Of a DNA stretch of 64,000 bases, positions 53,601-64,000 are shown piece after piece. Within the stretch, counting starts at the first letter, position 1. The number at the start of each line of letters is the position of its first letter. Location: NCBI RefSeq assembly GCF_030812595.1, contig NZ_JAUSSZ010000012.1:1-64000 (forward strand), in the 5' to 3' direction. This DNA is from Arthrobacter bambusae. Lineage in GTDB: Bacteria; Actinomycetota; Actinomycetes; Actinomycetales; Micrococcaceae. The position numbers and the translations under genes were made by a program. A model generated the notes under the pieces. That model was not told the DNA's origin and made no database searches. It was given only the letters and a program-made list of their open reading frames with translations.

Positions 53601-56401
53601 TTGACCACTTTCGTTGCAATGGGAATCCAGCAAATTACGGCCAGCACCCCGGCCAAGGCGGCCCAAAGTGCGGCATAGGGAGCAAGGAGCAGGCCTAGGC
53701 CCAGCGCCCCCAGGACGCCCAGGATCAAGGCCGCGGCTCCCACCAAGGCATTTTCGAAGAACCGGACCTGGCCCAGCATGTCCGGGTTCCAGCCCATGGC
53801 CCGCAGCGTGCCGAGCTGCTCGCGCCTCGCCTGAAGCTCGAACCGCCCTGTGACCAAGGTCAGCACAAGGCTGACGAGCACCCCGCCGACTGCAAGGATG
53901 ACGCTCGGCAGCGCAATAGTAGCGGAGGCAAGCCCGCTCAGGGCACTGGATCCTGCTGCGCGCGGGATGTCAATGAGCAACGCGATCAGGGCACCCACGG
54001 CCGCGCCGAACACGCCCACTGCGACGGCCAGCGCCACCGAGCTGAAGCGGTGGGTGACCAGTTGGCGGTATGCAAACGTCAGCGGCGAATCCACCGCGAT
54101 CAGGCGTTCATCGTGTTGCGGTTCCTGGTCCACGACGTCCCGGTGCCGCAATTGCTGGGCCGCAATGAAGGCAGCGGCGCAGTAAATGAACAGCACGGAC
54201 GCGGAAACAATGACTGTAGCCAGGTTCCAGCTCAGAAGGCTCAGCGCGATCCCTGCTACGGCAACGATCGCCGCGCCGATGCCGAACTCCTCGAGGACCC
54301 AGCTGCGGATCTTTCTTTGGGTCCAGCCCATGGCGCGGAGGATCCCGGCCTCGCTGCGTCGCTGTCGGATGTAGCTGACTGTCGAAGCACCGGTCAGGAG
54401 AGTTGCCCCGCACAGCGTCAGGAAGAGGAGGGTGATGTTGGTGCCTGTCAGGGAGCCGGAAACGGCGTCGGCCGCATCCTGGCGAACCCACGACTGCTGC
54501 ACGGTGCCCAGCGCGGATTCCTTGCCGGCGTCGTCCTTGGAGTATCCCGGCACGAAGATATTGGCGTCTTCACGCGCGGAGCCGGCCACCACGGTGGCTT
54601 CGAGGCCCATGTCGCGGATCTGGGCCGCGAGCTTGTCGACCTCCGGCTGGGCTTCCTTCCAGTTACCAGGCGCACTGGCACGGACCCGGATGGCATCGAT
54701 CACGTTTGCGTTGGAATCGTAACCGCGCGCGGCGGCAAGGCCATAGTAGTCGGTGATCGCACCGGCGGACTGGCTGACCAAGCCCGTGGCGCTCAACGAA
54801 GGCTTGAGGCCTTTCGCTGCGACGTCATTGCCGGAAGCGTCCTTCTGGAGGGTCATCGGGGCCGGGTCGTAGCCGCCGAGGGGAAGCTTGTTGACGTCGC
54901 CTGCTGCTTTCTGGATCTGGGCCGGGTCAAACGTCCCGTAGACCATCGGCAGCGGAGTAGCGGGCTTCGATCCCGTGGAAAGGTTCTCCCGGTACGAGCG
55001 CTCATCGACAGGCTTGCGCTGGCTCTGGTCCACCATCGCGCCGAAGGCCGACTTCTCGGGCAGCTTGTTGACGGTAACCCAGTCCCCCGGGGTCGCGGAC
55101 TTGCCGACGGCTCCATTCGCGGCGGTTTCGCCGTCCTTGTACTTGGGTGCTGCGGCGAAGTCCGTGCTCCACTGGGCAGGTTGGTACAGGCCTTGGCTGA
55201 AGTTGCCCGTGTTGCCGAGCAACTGGCTGTGGTCCGTGGATCCGGGCCATTCCAGGGCGAACGGTGACTTTGACACGAAGGGCAAGTAGTCCTTGTCCAA
55301 GGAACGCGAGACGGTGCCGACGTCATTGATGACCTTGCCCGAATCATCGATTTCCTGGATCTTGACCGAATACTTCAGGTCCAGTGAGGTTCCCTGCCGG
55401 ACGATCAATGGAATGGCCTGCGAGGCATCCGTGATCTGGCCGGACAGCTTTGCCTGCTGGTACTGGGTCATGAGGGGTGCCCAATATTTGAGGTTGACGC
55501 CCATGAAATCCGGGCCCTGTTCGAGTTCCTGCTGCGTAGGGCTCTTCGCGAACAGTTGTTCGAAGTAGCGGCCGATCGCGCCGGCGTTGCGGGTATCGGC
55601 CGGGGGCGCCTTTTGAAGGGGCGCGAGGAAATCTCCGGCCGAGCCCAGGAGGGCGCGCTCCGCGGTCGGATCGACGGCGACGACCGATTCAGTGACCTGT
55701 GGGGCCATGGGCAGCGCCACCGAAAGGTTGAAGAGGTTGTGTTCCGAGCCGCCGGCAGGAGCAGGGAACTTGATCCCGGTCTCACCTGCCGGGCCGGCGA
55801 TGCGGATGCTCTTGCCCCCGGGAGTCTGCTGTTCTACGACCTGGCCCTTGCCGAGCGTGCCTTCAGCACTGGTCTGGAAGAGGGTCTGCTGGGACACTCC
55901 GTCCGAGCTCACGGCAGTGGCGGTCAGGCGGTATTTCTTGGGCTGCGCGGAAAGCACCGACTCCGGGGCCGGCCAGCTCTTGGAGTCCGTTCCGGTCGGA
56001 TCTCCCGCCGTGGCTCCGCCAGCCAGGCCCGCGTTGTAGCCAAGGTAATCCATGGCGTCGAGCCGCGGGGTTTCCAGGTTCTGCGTCACCCGGGAAACGA
56101 GGCTGATGGGCGCCGCGACTGCCGTGCCGCTCAGTCCGCGGATCTTCTCAAGTTGCGGGAAGCTGATGCCGCCCTGGCCGTTCGCGATGTCCGGCTGGAG
56201 GAGCGCCCCGCCGTCCTTGGTATTGGGGGACTTGGCCTGGACCAGGATGTCGTACAGGCCGCGTGAGTTCTCATCCACTGTCCGGTTCAACGCGGCCTGC
56301 GATTGGCTCTGGATGAATACGGACAAACACATGGCGACGATCAAAATGGCCGCGGTCAGCAAAAGCACACGGCTTCTGATGAACCTCTGGACGGCGTTCA
56401 T
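53597..56401 (-). CDS. FtsX-like ABC transporter permease with large extracellular domain
   Basis: A 934-residue permease with one N-terminal membrane helix (about 14-32), a large extracellular domain of about 600 residues and three further helices before a second FtsX module; about eight helices in total. ATG start with AGGGAG. The extracellular part has few cysteines and many Ser, Thr, Gly and Pro residues, consistent with a surface role. It is the first gene of a two-gene operon with the ATPase. It probably belongs to the MacB/LolCE-like class, but there is no membrane fusion partner gene here. Confidence 0.88.
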   Translation of the reverse strand: MNAVQRFIRSRVLLLTAAILIVAMCLSVFIQSQSQAALNRTVDENSRGLYDILVQAKSPNTKDGGALLQPDIANGQGGISFPQLEKIRGLSGTAVAAPISLVSRVTQNLETPRLDAMDYLGYNAGLAGGATAGDPTGTDSKSWPAPESVLSAQPKKYRLTATAVSSDGVSQQTLFQTSAEGTLGKGQVVEQQTPGGKSIRIAGPAGETGIKFPAPAGGSEHNLFNLSVALPMAPQVTESVVAVDPTAERALLGSAGDFLAPLQKAPPADTRNAGAIGRYFEQLFAKSPTQQELEQGPDFMGVNLKYWAPLMTQYQQAKLSGQITDASQAIPLIVRQGTSLDLKYSVKIQEIDDSGKVINDVGTVSRSLDKDYLPFVSKSPFALEWPGSTDHSQLLGNTGNFSQGLYQPAQWSTDFAAAPKYKDGETAANGAVGKSATPGDWVTVNKLPEKSAFGAMVDQSQRKPVDERSYRENLSTGSKPATPLPMVYGTFDPAQIQKAAGDVNKLPLGGYDPAPMTLQKDASGNDVAAKGLKPSLSATGLVSQSAGAITDYYGLAAARGYDSNANVIDAIRVRASAPGNWKEAQPEVDKLAAQIRDMGLEATVVAGSAREDANIFVPGYSKDDAGKESALGTVQQSWVRQDAADAVSGSLTGTNITLLFLTLCGATLLTGASTVSYIRQRRSEAGILRAMGWTQRKIRSWVLEEFGIGAAIVAVAGIALSLLSWNLATVIVSASVLFIYCAAAFIAAQQLRHRDVVDQEPQHDERLIAVDSPLTFAYRQLVTHRFSSVALAVAVGVFGAAVGALIALLIDIPRAAGSSALSGLASATIALPSVILAVGGVLVSLVLTLVTGRFELQARREQLGTLRAMGWNPDMLGQVRFFENALVGAAALILGVLGALGLGLLLAPYAALWAALAGVLAVICWIPIATKVVK

Positions 56402-56494
56402 AGGGCTCCCTGAGTCCTGGATTGCGGGTGTGCACACTGCTTTCCCTGGACCCATGCCAAGGCAAGAGGGATCCACCGGGTGCGTGCAAAAGTC

Positions 56495-56556
56495 ATTGGC
56501 CGGCCTGCCGCCGGTTCCGAATTTCGGACCAAGCCATTGTAGGCAGACCGGCCAAT
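56495..56556 (-). terminator. Long inverted repeat after serA
   Basis: Arms ATTGGCCGGCCTGCC (56495-56509) and its near-complement (56542-56556; one mismatch) with a 32-base loop, 55 bases after the serA stop. It could end the serA transcript. Confidence 0.5.
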
Positions 56557-56611
56557 ATTATGCGTCCGATGTGAACTGGGGCACAGTTTTCCGGTTCACG
56601 CGCTGGGGATG

Positions 56612-58207
56612 CTAGTCCTCCAGATCCACTTCCCGAACCATGTCGGCGCCGATGCCGGCCTTTATGGCTTCAAGGACCTGCTGCGGGACCGAAGTGTCGA
56701 TCGTGAGCAGCGCCAGGACCTGGCCGCCTTCGCTCTGGCGGGCCACCTGCATGCCACCGATGTTGATGTTGTTCATGCCCAGGATGTGGCCGATGGTGCC
56801 AATGACCCCGGGACGGTCCGCGTACGAAACGACCACCAGGTGCTCGCTGATCGGGATTTCGACGTCGTAACCGTTGACGCCCACAAGCTTCTGGACCTGC
56901 TTGGGTCCCGTGAGTGTTCCGGCAACGGAGATCTGCGAGCCGTCGCTGAGTGCACCGCGGATGGTCAGGACGTTGCGGTAGTCCTCGGCTTCCGCCGTCG
57001 TGATCAGCCGGGTGTTGATGCCGCGCTGCTCGGCGATGACGGGCGCGTTGACGTAGGAGACCTGCTCGGTCACGACGTCGGCGAACACGCCCTTGAGCGC
57101 TGCAAGCTCGAGGACCTTCACGTCCAGGCTGGAGATTTCGCCGGCCACCTCGACGTCGATCTGCGTCAGGGATGCATGGGTCAAGGCAGTGAAGATCCGG
57201 CCAAGCTTCTCGATCAGCGGGATTCCGGGGCGAACGTCGGAGGCAATGACGCCACCGGCGACGTTGACGGCATCCGGGACGAGTTCGCCGGCGAGGGCGA
57301 GGCGAACGGACTTCGCCACGGAGACGCCGGCTTTTTCCTGGGCTTCATCGGTGGAGGCACCCAGGTGGGGCGTCACGATGACGTTGTCCATGCCGAAGAA
57401 CGGAAGGTCGGTGCTCGGCTCCTTGACGAAGACATCGATGCCGGCACCCGCGATCTGGCCGTCTTCCAAGGCCTCGTGGAGGGCTTCTTCGTCGATCAGG
57501 CCGCCACGGGCAACATTGACCACGTAGGCCGTTTCCTTCATCTTCTTGAAGGCATCGGCGCCCAGCATGCCGACCGTTTCCGGGGTTTTCGGCATGTGGA
57601 TGGTGATGAAGTCCGACTTCTCCAGCAGTTCGTCCAGGGTGACGAGCCTGACGCCAAGTTGCGCCGCGCGTGCCGAGGTGATGTAGGGGTCGTAGGCGAG
57701 GATCTCGGTCTCGAAGCCTTGCAGGCGGGCAGCCACGAGCGCTCCGATGCGCCCGAGTCCGATGATGCCGATCTTTTTCTCGAAGAGCTCGATGCCCGTG
57801 TACTTGGAGCGCTTCCACTCGCCGCCTTTCAGGGCGGAACTGGCCTGCGGGATGTGGCGGGCGAGGCTGAGGATGTGGCCGACCGTCAGCTCGGCCGCGG
57901 AGACGATGTTCGACGTCGGGGCGTTGACCACCATGACGCCGGCCTGCGTGGCGGCCTTGATGTCCACGTTGTCCAGGCCTACGCCGGCACGCGCGATGAT
58001 CTTGAGGTTCTTGGCTGCGGCAATCGCCTCGGCGTCCACCTGGGTGGCTGAACGCACGAGGATGGCGTCGACGTCGACGATTGCGGAGAGCAGCTGGGAG
58101 CGGTCCGCGCCGTCGGTTTGGCGGATCTCGAAGTCCGGACCAAGGGCCTCGATCGTGGCGGGCGAAAGTTCCTCAGCGAGGAGTACTACTGGCTTGGTGC
58201 TAGTCAC
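56612..58207 (-). CDS. serA: D-3-phosphoglycerate dehydrogenase
   Basis: First step of serine synthesis. The 531-residue protein is the long type with substrate and Rossmann domains (IGIIGLGRIGALVAARLQ, ARAGVGLDNVDIKAA, VNVARGGLIDEEAL, VTPHLGASTDEAQ), then an intervening ASB domain (about 315-455) and a C-terminal ACT domain (LVVVSYADRPGVIGTIGH) that binds serine. GTG start with AGAGG. It lies upstream of the leuB/metG area and downstream of ilvC, as in M. tuberculosis. Confidence 0.96.
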   Translation of the reverse strand: MTSTKPVVLLAEELSPATIEALGPDFEIRQTDGADRSQLLSAIVDVDAILVRSATQVDAEAIAAAKNLKIIARAGVGLDNVDIKAATQAGVMVVNAPTSNIVSAAELTVGHILSLARHIPQASSALKGGEWKRSKYTGIELFEKKIGIIGLGRIGALVAARLQGFETEILAYDPYITSARAAQLGVRLVTLDELLEKSDFITIHMPKTPETVGMLGADAFKKMKETAYVVNVARGGLIDEEALHEALEDGQIAGAGIDVFVKEPSTDLPFFGMDNVIVTPHLGASTDEAQEKAGVSVAKSVRLALAGELVPDAVNVAGGVIASDVRPGIPLIEKLGRIFTALTHASLTQIDVEVAGEISSLDVKVLELAALKGVFADVVTEQVSYVNAPVIAEQRGINTRLITTAEAEDYRNVLTIRGALSDGSQISVAGTLTGPKQVQKLVGVNGYDVEIPISEHLVVVSYADRPGVIGTIGHILGMNNINIGGMQVARQSEGGQVLALLTIDTSVPQQVLEAIKAGIGADMVREVDLED

Positions 58208-58270
58208 CGGTGACCTCTTTAGCTCTCTTTTTCAGGTGGGGTTTTGGTGAAACGATTCTTTGACGACGAA

Positions 58271-58298
58271 GGCCGGACCCGGTATACCGGGTCCGGCC
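58271..58298 (-). terminator. Palindromic hairpin after ilvC
   Basis: A perfect 28-bp palindrome beginning GGCCGGACCCGGTA, lying 94 bases after the ilvC stop and upstream of serA. Expected to fold into a strong hairpin; likely ends the ilvBNC transcript. Confidence 0.65.
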
Positions 58299-58391
58299 TC
58301 CATGCCGGGCGGCTTCATTTCGAGCCTATCCCGAACGGCGTTCTGTGTTGAATTGCTACGGCGCCAGCCGCGACTTCAACTGGTGCCTTGA

Positions 58392-60034
<1,643 letters not shown>

Positions 60035-60036
60035 GC

Positions 60037-61938
60037 CTAGTCCTCCTCTTCCCATTCCGGGGTCATGTTGCGGGCAACCTGGATCTGGTCGTTCGAGACT
60101 CCGGAGGGGACCATCGGCCACACCATGGAGTTCGGGCTGACCACAAAATCGATGACCACGGGTCGGTCGTTGATTTCCAGGGCCTTCTGGATGGTGGCGT
60201 CGATGTCCTCGTCCCGCTCGCAGCGGAAGGCGGCACAGCCGTAGGCGTCCGCCAGCTTGACGAAGTCCGGGATACGGATGGTGTCGTGGCCGGTGTTCAG
60301 GTCGGTGTTGGAGTAGCGGCCTTCATAGAAGAGGGTCTGCCACTGGCGCACCATGCCCAGCGAGGAGTTGTTGATGATGGCAACCTTGATGGGAATCTTA
60401 TTGATGGCGCAGGTGGCCAGTTCCTGGTTGGTCATCTGGAAGCAGCCGTCGCCGTCGATCGCCCAGACCACGCGGTCGGGTTCGCCGACCTTCGCGCCCA
60501 TGGCCGCCGGCACGGCGTAACCCATGGTGCCGGCTCCGCCGGAGTTGAGCCAGGCGTGGGGGCGCTCGTACTTGATGAACTGGGCTGCCCACATCTGGTG
60601 CTGGCCAACGCCCGCGACGTAGACGCCTTCCGGACCGGTGAGCGCACCGATGCGTTCGATCACCCGCTGGGGTGCACTTAATCCGTCTTCGGGCTCGGTC
60701 CAGCCAAGGGGGTAGGTATCACGGAGGTTGTTGAGGAACGCCCACCAGCCGTCGAGGTCCGGGGTGCCGGACTGTTCAAAAGCGTTACGGACGGCCTCGC
60801 TCAGTTCAGGAATGATCTCTTTGACGGAGCCGACGATTGGAACGTCAGCCACGCGGTTCTTGGAGATCTCCGCTGGGTCGATGTCTGCGTGGATGATCTT
60901 TGCATGCGGGGCGAAGGTGCTGAGGACACCTGTCACGCGGTCGTCGAAGCGCGCCCCAAGGGTGATCAGCAGATCGGATTGCTGCAAAGCGGTGACGGCG
61001 GAAACCGTGCCGTGCATTCCGGGCATGCCGACATGCTGGGGGTGGGAATCCGGGAACGCGCCGCGGGCCATCAGCGTGGTCACGACGGGAGCGCCCGTGA
61101 CTTCGGCGAGTTCCCGGAGTTCGGCCGAAGCATGGGCCTTGACCACGCCGCCTCCGACATACAGGACAGGCTTGCGTGCCGCAGCGATCAGCCGGGCCGC
61201 CTCGCGGACCTGCTTGTTGTGTCCGCGGACCACCGGACGGTAGCCGGGCAAATCGATCTTGGGCGGCCAGGAGAAGGTCATGGTGCCCTGCTGCGCATTC
61301 TTGGCGATGTCCACAAGGACGGGACCGGGACGACCGGTGCTCGCGAGGTGGAAAGCCTCGGCCATGACATGCGGAATGTCATTGGGATCCGTCACCAGGA
61401 AGGAATGCTTGGTGATCGGCATGGTGATGCCGACGATGTCTGCTTCCTGGAAGGCATCCGTGCCGATGACGGACGCCGATACCTGGCCGGTAATGGCCAC
61501 GAGGGGCACGGAGTCCATGTGGGCATCCATGATGGCGGTAACGAGGTTGGTGGCACCGGGGCCCGAGGTGGCGATGCAGACGCCAACCCGTCCGGTAACC
61601 ATGGCGTAGCCTTGCGCTGCGTGGCCGGCTCCCTGTTCGTGACGGACCAGGACGTGATTCATCTTGGAGGCCATCAAAGGGTCATAGGTGGGGAGGATCG
61701 CGCCACCGGGCAAACCAAAAATATCGTCCACGCCGAGTTCTTCGAGCGAGCGGACAATAGCTTCCGAGCCGGTCATCACCGTTGGGGGTACAACGTTGTT
61801 CGGCCCGAGTACAGGAGAGAGAGTTGCAGCATTGTCGACGACGGCGTCAGCCGGACGGTCGACCTTTTCCGGAGCCTTGGGGGCTCCAGCGGACTTTGCA
61901 GCCATCAGCGAGGGGCTGATCGGCGATCCTTTGCTCAT
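60037..61938 (-). CDS. ilvB: Acetolactate synthase large subunit
   Basis: ThDP-dependent catalytic subunit that makes acetolactate or acetohydroxybutyrate. The 633-residue protein has the catalytic Glu in [17 protein letters not shown], the FAD domain region [15 protein letters not shown] and the ThDP motif [15 protein letters not shown] followed by NN. An N-terminal extension of about 50 residues is variable. The ATG has AAAGGAAG upstream. First gene of ilvBNC, preceded by a leader peptide and attenuator. Confidence 0.97.
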   Translation of the reverse strand: MSKGSPISPSLMAAKSAGAPKAPEKVDRPADAVVDNAATLSPVLGPNNVVPPTVMTGSEAIVRSLEELGVDDIFGLPGGAILPTYDPLMASKMNHVLVRHEQGAGHAAQGYAMVTGRVGVCIATSGPGATNLVTAIMDAHMDSVPLVAITGQVSASVIGTDAFQEADIVGITMPITKHSFLVTDPNDIPHVMAEAFHLASTGRPGPVLVDIAKNAQQGTMTFSWPPKIDLPGYRPVVRGHNKQVREAARLIAAARKPVLYVGGGVVKAHASAELRELAEVTGAPVVTTLMARGAFPDSHPQHVGMPGMHGTVSAVTALQQSDLLITLGARFDDRVTGVLSTFAPHAKIIHADIDPAEISKNRVADVPIVGSVKEIIPELSEAVRNAFEQSGTPDLDGWWAFLNNLRDTYPLGWTEPEDGLSAPQRVIERIGALTGPEGVYVAGVGQHQMWAAQFIKYERPHAWLNSGGAGTMGYAVPAAMGAKVGEPDRVVWAIDGDGCFQMTNQELATCAINKIPIKVAIINNSSLGMVRQWQTLFYEGRYSNTDLNTGHDTIRIPDFVKLADAYGCAAFRCERDEDIDATIQKALEINDRPVVIDFVVSPNSMVWPMVPSGVSNDQIQVARNMTPEWEEED

Positions 61939-62036
61939 CGGACTCTTCCTTTGGGGATCTTCAATTAGTGAAAGGTACTGCTTGGGTACTGCGTTCTTGC
62001 GGGTTCTTGCTTGATGCGCCTTCTCCTGAAAACAGG

Positions 62037-62077
62037 AAATAAAAAAACCCCTCAGCCTTGCGGCTCTTCGAGGGGTT
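62037..62077 (-). terminator. ilvBNC attenuator terminator
   Basis: On the minus strand AACCCCTC (62077-62070) pairs with GAGGGGTT (62053-62046), extended by an inner AGCC/GGCT stem, and is followed by seven T, an A and three T. This is a rho-independent terminator about 100 bases before ilvB and 27 bases after the leader-peptide stop. Read-through should depend on translation of that leader. Confidence 0.93.
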
Positions 62078-62104
62078 GCGCGTGACGGTTCGTTACCAGT
62101 CGGG

Positions 62105-62173
62105 CTAGGAGGCCACGCGCTTGGTAAGTACGACAGTGCCCACGGTGGCGCCGACAGTAACGAATGCGATCAT
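62105..62173 (-). CDS. ilvL: ilv leader peptide, valine-rich
   Basis: A 22-codon frame (ATG at 62173, TAG at 62105) that reads [20 protein letters not shown] followed by AS. Six valines, one leucine, one isoleucine and four threonines make it a typical branched-chain leader peptide. A consensus-like TTGACA (62209-62204) and AACACT (62185-62180) with 18 bases between would place the transcript start at or near the ATG. GAGGG upstream is at long spacing (12 bases). The coding stretch can pair with RNA after its stop codon (see the finding on the attenuator). Confidence 0.85.
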   Translation of the reverse strand: MIAFVTVGATVGTVVLTKRVAS

Positions 62174-62233
62174 GCGTTCAGTGTTCCCTCTTTGTGAGAT
62201 TGGTGTCAAACGATGAAGATGTCATCTCACTAT

Positions 62234-62251
62234 GTGGACCTCGTTGTCCAC
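62234..62251. promoter_or_regulatory. Inverted repeat upstream of the ilv leader
   Basis: GTGGAC-CTCGTT-GTCCAC, arms of six bases with a six-base spacer, about 25 bases upstream of the candidate TTGACA. A second small inverted repeat (GATGA-n5-TCATC) lies at 62212-62226. Both may bind regulators of ilvBNC; neither matches a motif I know. Confidence 0.4.
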
Positions 62252-62335
62252 GGATTGGGCATGCTCGCTTTTCCCTGGCGACAAGCCCGCGCTGGCGGCA
62301 GGCGGCAGGGCTTAGTAAGGCTGATTCCGAGGTCC

Positions 62336-62369
62336 CCTGGCGATGCGGCGGCCACGCCGCATCGCCAGG
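62336..62369 (-). terminator. Terminator after ilvD
   Basis: A perfect 15-bp stem, CCTGGCGATGCGGCG, with a 4-base loop, beginning seven bases after the ilvD stop. It separates ilvD from the ilvBNC leader region. Confidence 0.8.
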
Positions 62370-62376
62370 GTAGGAA

Positions 62377-64000
62377 TCACCCGCAGTAGGCGCCCGTCGA
62401 GGCGCTGTGCACCAGCTTGGCGTACTTGGCGAGGACACCCTTGCTGAACTTGGCCGGGAGGGGCTCCCAGCCTTCCTTACGGGACTCGAGCTCGGCGTCG
62501 TCAACCAAGAGGTCGAATGAACGTGCAGCAATGTCCACGCGGATCTTGTCGCCGTCCTTGACGAAGGCGATCGGTCCGCCGTCGACGGCTTCCGGCGCGA
62601 CGTGCCCGATGCACAGACCCGTGGTGCCGCCGGAGAAGCGGCCATCGGTCAGCAGGAGCACATCCTTGCCGAGGCCAGCACCCTTGATGGCGCCGGTGAT
62701 GGCGAGCATCTCACGCATGCCCGGACCACCCTTGGGTCCTTCGTAACGGATCACGACGACGTCTCCGGCCTTGATCTCGCCCTTGTCCAAGGCGTCGAGG
62801 GCGCCCTGCTCGCGTTCGAACACGCGGGCAGTGCCTTCGAAGACATCGGCGTCGAAGCCGGCGCTCTTCACGACGGCACCTTCCGGCGCCATCGAACCGT
62901 GCAGGATGGTGATGCCGCCGGTCTTGTGGATCGGGTTGTCCAGCGCGCGCAGGATCTTGCCGTCGAGGTCCGGCGGGTTGATCGAGGCGAGGTTCTCGGC
63001 GAGGGTCTTGCCGGTAACGGTGAGGCAGTCGCCGTGCAGCAGGCCGGCGTCGAGCAGTGCCTTCATGATGACCGGCACGCCGCCGATCTTGTCGACGTCG
63101 GTCATGACGTAGCGGCCGAAAGGCTTGAGGTCGCCCAAGTGCGGGATCTTGTCGCCGATGCGGTTGAAGTCGTCCAGGGTCAGCTCGACCTCGGCCTCGC
63201 GGGCAATTGCCAGCAAGTGGAGGACGGCGTTGGTGGAACCGCCGAAGGCCATGGTGACGGCGATGGCGTTCTCGAACGCCTTCTTGGTCATGATGTCCCG
63301 GGCGGTGATGCCGAGGCGGAGCAGGTTGACCACTGCCTCGCCGGACTTGCGGGCAAAGTCATCACGACGGCGGTCTGCCGAGGGCGGGGCAGCCGAGCCC
63401 GGCAGGGACATGCCGAGTGCTTCGCCGATGCACGCCATGGTGTTGGCCGTGTACATACCGCCACAGGCGCCTTCACCAGGACAGATCGCGCGTTCGATGC
63501 GGTCCAGGTCGCCCCTGCTCATCTTTCCGGCGGCGCAGGCGCCCACGGCCTCGAAGGCGTCAATGAGGGTGACTTCCTTCTCCGAGCCGTCTTCGAGCTT
63601 GACCCAGCCCGGCATGATGGAACCGGCATAGAGGAAGACGCTGGCGAGATCCAGGCGGGCGGCCGCCATCAGCATGCCCGGGAGGGACTTGTCGCAACCG
63701 GCCAGCAAAACGGAGCCATCGATGCGCTCGGCCTGCATGACGGTTTCAACGGAGTCGGCAATGACCTCGCGCGAAACAAGGGAAAAGTGCATGCCTTCGT
63801 GGCCCATGGAAATGCCGTCCGAAACGGAGATGGTGCCGAACTGCATGGGGAAACCACCACCGGCGTGAACGCCTTCCTTGGCGCCCTGTGCGAGCCGGTT
63901 CAGCGAAAGGTTGCAGGGCGTAATTTCATTCCACGAGCTCGCGACGCCGATTTGGGGCTTGGCGAAGTCGTCATCGCCCATCCCTACGGCCCGGAACATG
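62377..64000 (-). CDS. ilvD: Dihydroxy-acid dehydratase, N-terminus cut by the window edge
   Basis: Iron-sulfur dehydratase that forms the branched 2-keto acids of valine and isoleucine synthesis. The visible part (540 codons) starts within the conserved N-terminus ([19 protein letters not shown] region); the true start lies beyond the right edge. Cluster and metal motifs are [17 protein letters not shown] and [26 protein letters not shown] and [16 protein letters not shown] are also present. It precedes ilvBNC on the same strand but is divided from it by a terminator. Confidence 0.96.
   Translation of the reverse strand, partial: MFRAVGMGDDDFAKPQIGVASSWNEITPCNLSLNRLAQGAKEGVHAGGGFPMQFGTISVSDGISMGHEGMHFSLVSREVIADSVETVMQAERIDGSVLLAGCDKSLPGMLMAAARLDLASVFLYAGSIMPGWVKLEDGSEKEVTLIDAFEAVGACAAGKMSRGDLDRIERAICPGEGACGGMYTANTMACIGEALGMSLPGSAAPPSADRRRDDFARKSGEAVVNLLRLGITARDIMTKKAFENAIAVTMAFGGSTNAVLHLLAIAREAEVELTLDDFNRIGDKIPHLGDLKPFGRYVMTDVDKIGGVPVIMKALLDAGLLHGDCLTVTGKTLAENLASINPPDLDGKILRALDNPIHKTGGITILHGSMAPEGAVVKSAGFDADVFEGTARVFEREQGALDALDKGEIKAGDVVVIRYEGPKGGPGMREMLAITGAIKGAGLGKDVLLLTDGRFSGGTTGLCIGHVAPEAVDGGPIAFVKDGDKIRVDIAARSFDLLVDDAELESRKEGWEPLPAKFSKGVLAKYAKLVHSASTGAYCG

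Noticed and set aside
56609..58051. 480-codon open frame on the plus strand over serA
   Set aside because: It is a high-GC shadow of serA with no recognisable motif; serA on the minus strand has full domain support.

Overview
The window looks like a chromosomal segment from a high-GC Gram-positive bacterium of the Micrococcaceae, most likely Arthrobacter, Pseudarthrobacter or Paenarthrobacter. The support is the high G+C content, frequent GTG and TTG starts, protein sequences of Arthrobacter type, and a gene order typical of Actinobacteria. From memory, most of the order from the YraN gene to ilvD matches the Mycobacterium tuberculosis block from about Rv2898c to Rv3003c. This is a core housekeeping region. 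I see no insertion sequence, prophage, CRISPR array, integrase or rRNA gene.

Layout. 1-6.0 kb holds a minus-strand translation and secretion block: yraN, DUF2469, rnhB, two tandem signal peptidases, rplS, trmD, rimM, khpA and rpsP. 6.2-11.6 kb is more accessory: a hypothetical gene, a double-VOC dioxygenase-like gene under an apparent palindromic operator, an amidohydrolase, a TPP riboswitch driving thiC, and an alpha/beta hydrolase. 11.6-26.1 kb has ffh, zwf, glnK, amtB, an MFS exporter, ftsY, smc, mutM, rnc, rpmF, yceD and coaD. The glnD gene expected between glnK and ffh is absent and a glucose-6-phosphate dehydrogenase gene lies there instead. 26.2-33.8 kb has an aminotransferase with a spermidine-synthase-like partner, rsmD, recG, a DAK-domain protein, thiL and a DUF3515 lipoprotein. 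33.9-39.4 kb covers envelope precursors (ddl, gpsA, plsC, murA) and an AbiEi-like/nuclease-like fusion. 39.5-64 kb is dominated by branched-chain amino acid and serine synthesis (leuD, leuC, ndgR, ilvE, leuB, serA, ilvC, ilvN, ilvB, ilvD), with tRNA-Gln, tRNA-Glu, gltX and metG, plus an ABC/FtsX-type exporter.

How the genes work together. ilvD, ilvB, ilvN, ilvC and ilvE with leuB, leuC and leuD supply nearly the whole valine, isoleucine and leucine pathway; leuA and ilvA are not in view. The ilvBNC genes follow a 22-codon valine-rich leader peptide and a strong intrinsic terminator, which is a classical attenuator. NdgR, divergent from leuCD, is the likely local regulator. thiC and thiL belong to thiamine synthesis. 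amtB and glnK form an ammonium uptake and sensing pair with candidate GlnR boxes upstream. ffh, ftsY and the two signal peptidases cover co-translational targeting and signal peptide removal.

The most interesting non-coding signals are the ilv leader with a 13-bp long-range stem, the palindrome over the VOC gene promoter, the inverted repeat inside a possibly leaderless ndgR promoter, and the compound hairpin plus 3 x 32 bp repeat element between metG and leuB. Intergenic stretches not listed are shorter than 300 bases and showed nothing I could support.
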